The notes under the pieces: model-generated
Seen by the model: the letters and a program-made list of their open reading frames with translations, nothing else
What the model was told of the DNA's origin: nothing
Databases searched by the model: none
Shown: positions 11,968 through 22,300 of the stretch, piece after piece
Layout of the letters: every line of letters starts with the position of its first letter
Numbering within the stretch: the stretch's first letter is position 1
NCBI GenBank assembly: GCA_015178975.1
Contig: WHVD01000196.1
Span: forward strand, 1-64,000
Source of the DNA: Hysterangium stoloniferum
Lineage: Eukaryota > Basidiomycota > Agaricomycetes > Hysterangiales > Hysterangiaceae
Length of the DNA: 64,000 bases
Direction of reading: 5' to 3'
Made by a program: the position numbers and the translations under genes

Positions 11968-12587
11968 TTCTGACTGTTCAATATACAAAGTATAGCGTTT
12001 ATTCAACTACTACTAACAGGTATTGACCGTTCAGTACAATACTGTAGATTACTAGACTGGCCATACTAGTAAGGAGACACGCAACGTGTCACAAGAGCAA
12101 CTGTACAATTGCTCTTGATGGCTAGAATGAAGAATGAAAGAGTTGACCTTCACGGTACAACTCGTAGCTAGACGTAAGATAGATAATCAATGAGAGGCCG
12201 AATATCTAAAGGGATAATAGCGCAAGTCGACTATAATGTCGATGAGTGCAAAGACCTTAGAGTGGAACTCGACCTTCGCAGTTCGAGTCCAAAGTCTGTG
12301 AGTATGTGAGAGAACACTACCTTTATAGGTAGTTGAGACGTTACCCTTGACACCTCTCGCTATTCGACGTCTGGATCGTTTACGAGGTGGTGTCTGTTGG
12401 GTAAAAAGTGTCTGTCGTTTGGCGCCGAGAGCACCCATACATATACACAAAGCTTCGAACTACAAAATAAGGGTATGCTCAAAATATAGAAAGAATGTAA
12501 ATGAAGAAAATAAAAAGAAAATAATAAAGTACTATAATCCAACTATTATTCCTTAGTCCAATTATGCATATATGCATACCCTTCACA
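11968..12587 (-). repeat. Partial Gy1 LTR, copy C
   Basis: Matches 5145-5786 but lacks about 23 bases at its 3' end (minus strand), where Cop1 joins. Its other end is the normal TGTGAAGGG at 12587. The palindrome at 12092-12117 has one mismatch. Confidence 0.85.
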
Positions 12588-13305
12588 ATGTTCGACTTCA
12601 TTACGTTGTGTTTCAGTCACCGGAAAACCCACCAGACTCCACCCCTGTCTATGTCCGACCTCATCCCACACATCAGTCACTGGACCCCGCTCGTAAAACC
12701 CATCATCCCTCTAACAGAGCCCCATTTCCATTTTAGTCAAATGACCTGTCATGATTTGGACTCCGCTCCCACTCCATTTCCTGTTATGGTTTATGATTTG
12801 TCACAATTTGGACTCCGCTCCATTCCATCCCATTCCTAATACCAAATTTGGTGTTTACTATTCTCATTTTATGTTTTGCTAGTTTCATTTCATTATTACT
12901 GGATTTGGTATGTCATTCATTCCATGGTCTATTTAGTCTGGCAGATGTTGTACATACAATCCAGTCAGAAAATCAGCTTAGATTTCCCCCAGTAATCTAA
13001 TACATTTTCCACTCTAAACTCCTACTTGAATTACACTGCTCACGCTAGTCGGAGCCCATGGGCTCTGGCACATCTAACTCTCTTACCTATCTCGACTTAC
13101 ATCTTGACTCACAACCTCTTGACCCACAACCTCTGACCCATGACCCCTCAACCCACAAACCCTGCCCAGACTCTCCAGGATTCCCATCCACCTGTCTGAA
13201 ATTGGACAACACGATCTCACGAGAGCGCAGCCTATAAGCTGAAGCCAAGTCCTACTGAATATTCCACAGGTTTCTCTGGAAACCCACCGTGTACGTACCC
13301 TAACA
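12588..13305 (+). repeat. LTR type E, copy 3 (opposite orientation to the other two, truncated)
   Basis: Reverse complement of the repeats at 15172-15998 and 24138-24935. It ends CCTAACA at 13305 and its start is cut by the Gy1 LTR. It lies inside an LTR F fragment. It contains the conserved GAAGCCAAGTCC block (13222-13252). Confidence 0.8.
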
Positions 13306-13697
13306 CTGTATTAGACTTAGATAGTCAATACATCTTTGTGTTGTACCTAAACGGTTGATATTCTTTGTATATAGAACAGTTAGAACTTCCACCTCTTCAC
13401 AGATAGTCATTGTAAGTTCAAGTTGGAAGCTGTTCAAGATGGCTAAGATGATACCCCAGTCATGACTTACAGGACACTAAAAGGGTGTCTGGATAAGTTG
13501 TGGTTATGGGGTAATAAGTGTCTGAGTTCCAACTTGCATGCTAATGTAATGTACAGTACAGTATGTGCACCCACAAGTATCTATGTATCCATAGATCTTT
13601 GAACTAATGTAAATACTACTAAACACAATATGTAGTAGTAGAAATAAATGAAGAAACATAAGAGGTAAAATATAATCAGAGATATATTTTAGGATAC
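13306..13697. repeat. Two LTR type F fragments in opposite orientation
   Basis: 13306-13401 matches the 3' end of LTR F in plus orientation (compare 23468-23568, ending CTCTTCACA). 13402-13697 matches the 5' part of LTR F in minus orientation (compare 25330-25410 and 30570-30797), ending at the TCTCACA border. Both are diverged remnants. Confidence 0.65.
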
Positions 13698-13910
13698 CTC
13701 TCACAAATGCTTATGTATATTTCAACACAAGTATCATCAAGAGTGGTGTGGGTGTGGCAGAGAGGCTTGATTGATCTATTAGATACTGTCAGTATCAGTC
13801 AAGCACAATTATCAGTCTGCAATAGTTGATGGCAGGGGCCGGCATGTAACAGCAGGTGTAAACAGGATACTGGCCTTCAGCTGACCAACATTTAGTGTCT
13901 AAGTGTATTA
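13698..13910. other. Left flank of the DNA transposon; nothing recognised
   Basis: 213 bases without a gene or repeat I can identify. The last two bases (13909-13910, TA) are the proposed target duplication of the transposon. Confidence 0.5.
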
Positions 13911-14040
13911 TTGCTCTTTGCATAATTCATAGTGGAGTCCAAAACCTTCATTTTTTGCCGCCATTTTGAAGTAAGAAGTTGTAAAGGGCATATCTCCTCA
14001 AATACTGTGATTTAAATCAAGTGTATTATATGAAATTTGA
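13911..14040 (+). repeat. Left terminal inverted repeat of the Tc1-like transposon
   Basis: About 130 bp, matching the reverse complement of 40951-41080 with scattered mismatches (roughly one in ten by eye). The outermost 20 bases are identical. Confidence 0.85.
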
Positions 14041-14376
14041 TCTAGTCTATTTTCTCTTATTTCCTATGGTGCCGGATTGTCACAAAAAGTATGTGCTGCT
14101 AGTGCTGCCGGTATGATTACCTCACATAAGTTAGTCAATTTTCCAAGAAATCTAGCAGTTTAAGTAAATGGTGACCTTTTCATTCCCAATTATAACACTA
14201 TATTGAGACTCTTTATGGTTGGAATAAGTAATCTGTGTGCTCAATGTCGTGTAAAAATGGTTTTGCTTTGTCACACAGTCACAGTTTGTGCCATGACAGT
14301 TCTTCTCCCCATCACACTCGCTATGCCACCACAACAATGACCTTTGTCCAATGACTTATGGTGGACCCTTGTTTTC

Positions 14377-16271
14377 ATGGCAAAACACTTATCTATAGCT
14401 AAAATTATGGAATACATGGGTCAGCAGCACCGAACGATCAAACGTATCTTGTCCATCTATAAGCACACTGGACAATTGTCCACTCCCCTAGCAGATGCAA
14501 AGGATGAAAGTCAATACTTGATGAAGGTGATCGAGAGGTGAGTGCTCACATAGATTTTCATATTATGATTACCTGATGTTCTTTTCTAGTTTCTGCTTGG
14601 TTCAATCGCAAAGGCATTGGACATTTACCTGGACAAGCTGAAGGAGAGCCTAGAAGATATGTGTGGGACTTCAGTATCACTATCAACTGTGTGGAGAGCA
14701 CTTCAGAAGTCAGGTTTCACTATGAAGAAGGTATGTGCTTTATTGTTTCTCATGTAGCTTATAAAGATTGCAAGAGAATGTAGTGCAAAGAAACATGCAG
14801 CCTACATGTATCACATGGGTAAGACATACCAACTTGTCTTTGTAGATGAGAGCTCATTTGACCGTTGGACAACTTATCGTGGGTATGGGTGGGCACTAAA
14901 GGGTCAGCGGGCTCTGCAGAAATGTTTTATTATGCGGGGAAGATGGTATGTCTCTTTTCTGTTTTTTACTTTAAACTACTAATGTAAATATAAGGTATTC
15001 TGTTCTTCCGGTCATCTCACATAGTGGCATGATATCTGTAAAAGTTGTTGAAGGATCTTTCAATATGGAGCTTTTCATGGAATTTATTGAGGGTCTTCTG
15101 GACCACATGCAGCCATACCCTGCCCGGAATTCAGTTATTGTGATGGACAACTGCAAGATTCACAAGGATCCTGTTAGGATACACACACAGGGCGGGTTTC
15201 CAGAGAAACCTGCGGGATATCTGGTAGGACTTGGCTTCAGCTTATAAGCTGCGCCCTCGCTAGATTGTGTTGTCCAATTTCAAACAGGTGGATGGGGATC
15301 CTGGGGAGTCTGGGCGGGGTTCGTGGGTCGTAGGTCGTAAGTCGGGGGTCGTGGGTCATAAGTCGGAGGTCGTGGGTTGTGAGTCGAGATAGTTGAGAGA
15401 GATAGATGCGCCGGAGCCTGTGAGCTCCGACTAGTGAAAGCGATGTGAATCAAGCAAGGGTTTAGAGCGGAAAATGTTATTAGATTACTGGGGGGAATCT
15501 AAGCTAATTTTCTGACTGGATTGTATGTACAACATCTGCCAGTTTATATAGACCATGGAGTGAATGACATACCAAATCCAGTAATGACAAAACGAAACTA
15601 ACAAAACATAAAACGGGAATAGTAAACACCAAATTGGTGTTAGGAACGGGACGGAACAGAGCAGAGTCTGAATCGTGACAAAGCATAACCCATAACGGGA
15701 AACGGAGCGGGAGTGGAGTCCTAAATTGTGACAGGTCATTTGACTAAAACAGGAATGGGGCTCGATTAGAGCAGTGACGGGATTCTGAGCGGGGTCCAGT
15801 GACTGATGCGTGGGACGAAGATGGACATAGACAGAGACGGAGTCCAGGGGAAGTCCGGTGACTGATATGTGTCGTAATGAGGTCGAATGTAACAAGTCTT
15901 GACGTAACAGAGTCCGGGCGGGAAATCCTATAAACAGACAATTGGTGCTTGTAGTGCGTGGGGGTGTACGGGTTAGTGCCCGGAGTCCAGTCGTAACAGA
16001 TCCAGCAATTATTGATCTAATTCATTCATGGTATTCTCTTAATCCTCTTTTATTTATACTACTAATTGGATTTTATACAGTGGAATGCAAATTGAATTTT
16101 TACCTCCTTATTCCCCCGACTACAACCCCATTGAGCTTGCATTTTCTGCTATCAAAGCACAAATTCGGCATTGATTCAGATGTATATGTGTGGTTGATAA
16201 GTGCAGTTTTTTCAATTACGGCAGATGATGCACATGCATTCTATGATAAATGTGAATATGTCCAAATGTAA
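14377..16271 (+). CDS. Tc1-type DD34E transposase (multi-exon, interrupted by a solo LTR)
   Basis: Cuts and joins the transposon ends. An N-terminal helix-turn-helix region ([20 protein letters not shown]) is followed by exons with the DDE_3 core: first Asp in VFVDESSFD (about 14836), [16 protein letters not shown], second Asp in [10 protein letters not shown] (about 15135-15165), and the third acid in [11 protein letters not shown] (about 16110-16140). About 34 residues separate the second Asp and the Glu, as in Tc1. Introns are predicted at about 14539-14589, 14732-14768, 14944-14993 and 16029-16080. LTR E (15172-15998) lies in the codons after the second Asp. The last exon carries a likely one-base frame change after KAQIRH (about 16172), so this copy is probably dead. 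The start is uncertain: ATG at 14377 is the first in frame, and an upstream exon is possible. Confidence 0.8.
15172..15998 (-). repeat. Solo LTR type E, copy 1 (827 bp), TSD GATCC
   Basis: Plus strand TGTTAGGATAC..GTCGTAACA flanked by GATCC (15167-15171 and 15999-16003). It is inserted in a transposase exon. It carries the block GGACTTGGCTTCAGCTTATA (15227-15246), also found in the Gy3 LTR. The strand is inferred from that match. Confidence 0.85.
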
Positions 16272-16302
16272 TGACCAAATAGAATGTTTTCTTTTACCCA
16301 TA

Positions 16303-19300
16303 CTATTCATGGTGTGATTTATTGCGAAGAGGTTCCACTGAAAGTATGGTAGAGTCCTCTTTTGCCCATCTGATCAGTCAATTGGCTGTTCCTGCTGTGT
16401 GTCAGGGGACAATCTCAAGTTTTCTAAATTCATCCCTGACCTTCCTTAATATAGTCTCATAAGTCAAGGATAAGAGTACCTTGTTTTTATCACATTTTCA
16501 AACTCAGCTGCACCTTTAGTTAGTCACTCGCTAGCCGAGGGTTCCTTAGACTTTTCTCTTCGGATTCCCTCTGCTAGGTAAGTAATAATGTACATTGTAT
16601 GTATATAATAGATAGGTATAAAACTTACTTCGGATTCCCTCTGCTAGTGCCCCAACTCAGTCATAGTGCGAGTCAGTGTGATCTAGAGAGTTGCCCTTAC
16701 AGAAGAAAAGTCTCACATCGAGTGACCGGAGTCACCGCCGCTATTTTTCGAACCATATTCAAGATCGCAAATTCAAACCTTTATACAGATCTAATCTACT
16801 TCGAGTTTACACGCGGTCCCCTCCCCTCATTTTTACTATTATGTCGACTTCTATTACCGATCCCCACCAGGTGCTGGAACAGCACAGTAACGACATCAGA
16901 GATCTCCAAGCCTCCCAGAAGCAAAATACGGACCTGTTGCAGCAAATTCTTCAGCAACTCACTGTACAAACACAACCACCAACGAATCCTCCACAGCCGC
17001 CCGCGTTACCTACGTCGACCTCTACTGCCGTTTCGACCAACTCAGGCCCGAAGGTTCCACTTCCGAACGCGTACGACGGTGATCGATCTGGTGGACGCAC
17101 CTTCTACAACTCGTGTCTGCTGTACATCAGCATGAATGGGTCGAAGTTCCAGACGGACGAGACGAAGGTTCAATGGGTGGTGTCGTTCATGAAGACGGGT
17201 CGAGCCGCCCTTTTCGCAAATCGGCTCATGAAATCGTGGAGTCAAGGAGACGCGGTGCCGTCGTGGGAGACCTTCGTGCGGACCTTCGAGCGCGAGTTCT
17301 TTCCAGCTGATGAAGCAGCTACGGCCCGTATCAAGTTAGAAGGAACGACGTACCATCAAGCCCGAAGAACGGTCGACGAGTACACAGATGAGTTTCGCGA
17401 ACTCATTGACCTTGCAGGTTACAAAGACGCGTTAGCCATTGTGATGAAATATCGACACGGCCTCTTACCGCATATCCAGACCCAGGTTGCGACGATGGAG
17501 AACCGCCCGAAGGACGACGACGAACAAGGCTGGTACGACGCCGCTTCCCGCTTCGACCGAAATCGAAACGCAAACGAGATTTTCCGTTCAGCAGGCGTCA
17601 CAACGCGACCGGTCGCACTGAAACCTTTGACGTTCCCTCGCGTCGTTCCCCCACTTCCCCCACATTCCACGTCGACACTACCCTCCTCTAGGCCGACCGA
17701 CGCGATGGACGTTGATGCGACAAAAGGCCGGGGTCTTCCCTCAACACTCTGTTTCGAGTGTCGTCAGCCGGGTCATCTCAGTCGTGACTGCCCTCGAAAA
17801 CTACAAAGAATCCGCTCCCTACTTACTAGCCTTGATGAAGAGGGACAGGACATGGCCATGGACATCCTTCTTGCAGAAGCGGATGTCCAAATTGCCTGTA
17901 GTAGGGTGGCTGAAGCAGATGACTCTCCTCGAGGGGCTGACCTACAGCCTGCTTCGGGTTTTCCCAACTGCAGCGAGTGAAGGGTATGCCCTCGCTGCCA
18001 CTTTCAAATAGATTCAGTGTCCTCTCTGTTGATGATGTATGTACAGTTAATACATCAGAAGTTGAACCTCTGTTGAGTGAGGACACTGGAATTCAAGTCA
18101 TACCTAACCCACCCAAGTCTCCCTCAGTCCATTCACACCGTAGAAGACCAGTTTGGGAACGTCGTCTTCCAAAATCTCTCATTATTGCCTCAACGGCAAC
18201 TGCGAAATCATTACACCTAAAAGTCGAGCTCCAAACAACTGACACTGGTCTTCTCCGATCGACTCGTGCATTGGTTGATTGTGGTGCAACTGGTCTATTC
18301 ATTGACCGAGACTATGTGTATGAAAACAGAATTGCCACACGATCACTCATCTACCCAATTCATGTATACAATGTTGATGGGACACCCAATGAAGCAGGTT
18401 CAATCACTGAAGTTGCTGAGTTGGTCCTACGCTACAAGGATCACTCAGAAAAGGCATTGTTTGCAGTCACCAAGCTTGGGAAGGAATCCCTTTTACTTGG
18501 CTATACCTGGCTTCGGGATCACAACCCAGAGATCAATTGGCAGACACAAGAAGTCAAAATGACCCGTTGTAACCCACACTGTAAAGAGTGTAAAATCTCA
18601 ACCCTCAGGGCACGTGAAGAGATTAGATGTTTACAAGCTTGTAGAGATGCCCCTGCCCCAGTCTTCACATCTGAGGAAACAGAAGAGCCAATTCCTGACT
18701 TACTACCTGATCAGTCTGATGAGGTTGAAGACCAAATAGAGGACTTAATTGAAGATGGAGATCGGGTATTTGTCACGGAGCTGCACCCAGAATTGACTCC
18801 AAGTCAGATTCGAGCATCTGCCACAGTGTCTCAGCGACTAGCAGAGGCTAGTGCAAGGTTTAATACACCGAGCCCAAAAGGTTTTCGAGACATTGTCCCT
18901 GAGTATCTCCACACCTTTGAAGATGTGTTCTCCAAGGAGTCATTTAATTCATTGCCTGATAGAAAACCTTGGGACCATGCAATTGAACTAATCCCTGATG
19001 CAAAGTCAACCAATTGCAAGGTCTACCCTATGTCCCTCAATGAACAGACAGAGCTGGATATTTTTATTGCTGAAAACCTTGCAACTGGTCGAATACGTCC
19101 TTCTAAGTCACCCATGGCATCCCCAGTTTTCTTCATCAAGAAGAAGGATGGCTCCCTTCGACTTGTACAAGACTATCGTGCATTGAATGCCCAAACCATA
19201 AAAAATCGATATCCACTCCCACTTATTTCAGAACTGGTGAATCGATTAAAAGGGGCACGGTATTTCACAAAACTTGATGTCAGATGGGGCTACAACAATG

Positions 19301-22300
19301 TTCGCATTAAGGATGGCGATGAGTGGAAGGCTGCTTTCCGAACAAATAGAGGGTTGTTTGAACCCTTAGTCATGTTTTTTGGCCTCACTAATAGCCCAGC
19401 AACCTTTCAGACTATGATGAATGACATCTTCCGAGATTTGATTGCAGAAGGAGTTGTCTGTGTCTACCTGGATGACATCCTCATTTTCACCAGGACGCTT
19501 GAGGAACATCGGCGTGTCCTATTACTGGTTCTAGAGCGTCTTCGCGAGTATAAGCTCTACCTTAAGCCAGAGAAATGTGAGTTTGAAAAGACAAAGATTG
19601 AATACCTTGGTCTAGTCATCTCTGAAAACCAAGCAGAGATGGACCCAATCAAGGTGTCAGGTGTACGTGATTGGCCCACTCCTACCAGTCGGAAAGAGGT
19701 ACAGGCATTCCTTGGTTTTGCCAACTTCTATAGGCGATTCATATCAGATTTCTCCCACCATGCACGACCACTGTTTGATCTCACAAAAAAGGAAACCAAC
19801 TGGAGGTGGACCATGACAGAGGACAATGCCTTCCTTCTCCTCAAGGATCTGGTTACAAATGCACCAATTCTGACAATGCCTGATGATTCAAAACCATTTA
19901 GAGTTGAAGCTGACTCATCAGACTATGCCACGGGAGCAGTCCTCTCACAACAGCTGGATGATGGAAAGTGGCATCCTGTTGCCTTTTACTCAAAAAGCTT
20001 GTCAGCTGTTGAACGCAATTATGAGATCCATGACAAAGAGATGCTGGCAGTGATTCGTGCCTTTGATGAGTGGAGACATTTCCTAGAGGGGGCACGGCAC
20101 TCAGTGGAGGTATGGACTGATCACAAAAACCTCGAGTACTTCATGTCCTCAAAAAAGCTAAACCGAAGACAGGCCCGATGGTCGCTGTTCCTGGCACGTT
20201 TTGATTTCCAACTGCACCACCGACCAGGTGTTAAAGGCATAGAAAAGAATTGACCCAGCCTGGGATTGAACCAAGGACCTCCTGACTTTATATGCAGGTG
20301 CTCTTAACCACTGAGCTACTGGACCTATGGTCTAGTATTATATGATGGATTATATATACATATATATAAGGACTTATGTTGCCAACTTGTGCTCTTATAA
20401 CAGTTTATATAACTGATGGCAAACCTGGGTCTTATAACAGTCTGTCACATATAGATATTGTATTTTCCCATTTCTAACACTTCCCCTGAAATCAATATCT
20501 AGTCTATACCCTATGCAGCGCACCAAGCTCACGGGGCCCATAACCTGTTAAATGTGACCTGTGACTTACTGTGACACGTGACACACACAAGTCTGAGGAA
20601 AGTTGTTACTATTCAGGTCACTAACTACAAGCTTATATATGTTATACATCAGTAGGCTTGTCAGCTGTCATAAGTGACAGCTGGTTGACAGCTGTCATAA
20701 GTGACAGCTGATTGACAGCTTGAATGGAAACTGACAGCTGATTGACAGCTGGAATACAAAGTGACAGCTGATTGACAGCTGTCATGGGAAATGATCTGGG
20801 AATACCCTGGAACATGCTGGAAGCTTCTAGAAGGTTCTAGAAGGTTCCAGAAGGTTTTGGAGACAGTGGAGGCAGTTTTAACACCAGGGCGGTCTATGGG
20901 TAAAACAGATGCACTCTCTCGCCGGTCTGACCATGGTTCAGGTGAAGGAGACAACTCAAACATCACTCTACTTAAGCCAGAGTTCTTTGCAATTCGAGCC
21001 ATGGAGGGCGTATCAATACATGGGCCAGAACGTGAATTCCTCACTGCTATTCGCCAAGGAAATGAGAAGGGTGAACAGGAGGAAGCGGTGATCAAGGCAG
21101 TGAAGGAACTCCGGAAATCTGGTGGCCGATCTATCAGATTAATGGAATGGTCAGAGGAAGATGGATTGGTGTTGTATCGGGGTAAAATATATGTCCCAAC
21201 CGACCCAGAACTGAGGCGTAGGATTGTGGAACAGCACCATGACTCTCGGGTTGCTGGCCATGCAGGACGATGGAAGACTTTAGAGCTAGTAAGTCGCAAC
21301 TTCTGGTGGCCAGGCCTATCACGATATATAGGGCAATATGTCAAGACCTGTGACACATGTATACGCACCAAGTTCCAGCGTCGAATGCCAATTGGGGAAT
21401 TACACCCAAACACCACACCAGCAGACCGATGGGATACAACCAGTGTTGACTTCATAGTTGACCTACCTGAATCTCAAGGATATGATTCAGTTATGGTAAT
21501 TGTAGATCTCATGACAAAGCGGGGACATTTCCTGCCCACACACAAAACTGTTGACTCTGTGGGTGCAGCTCGGATCTTTTTTAAGGATGTGTGGAAGCAT
21601 CATGGACTCCCACAGAGAATCATCTCAGATCGTGGATCACAGTTTGCAAGCCATTTCACTCGGGAATTATATCGGCTCCTTGGGATTCAACCAGCCTATT
21701 CCACAGCCTACCACCCTCAAACTGATGGACAAACTGAACGAGTCAACCAAGAGCTTGAGACATATCTACGGATTTTTGTGAATCAGCGCCAATCAGACTG
21801 GGTTGACCTTCTCCCACTTGCAGAATTTCAATACAACAACCATATCCATGCATCTACACAACAGACACCATTCATGTTAGACTGTGGACGTCATCCACGA
21901 ATGGGTTTTGAACCAAACCTTCGATCCAGCAAGGTGGAATCGGCAAATGATTTTCGAGATCGAATGGCTGAAACTCTTGAGGAGGCAAAAGCAGCATTGG
22001 CTAAAGCAAAGGATGAGATGACAAAGTACTACAACCGTCGGCGAACCCCAGCACCAAACTTCAAGGCAGGAGACCAAGTTTTCCTAGATGCCAGTGATAT
22101 TCAAATGGCCCAACCCTCAAAAAAGCTTTCACACCTTCGGTTAGGGCCATTCAAGATACTTGAACAGGTCTCACCAATTGCCTATAGGTTGGAACTGCCC
22201 AAGTCAATGAATAGACTCCACCCAGTATTCAATGTGGTGAAACTGACACCAAAAATTGAGGATCCAATCATTGGCCGCCATTCTCAACCACCACCAGATC

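Noticed and set aside
20661-21455. 264-codon minus frame across the Copia-derived insertion and the start of integrase
   Set aside because: It runs through the CAGCTG minisatellite and is antisense to a clear integrase region; its peptide is repetitive.
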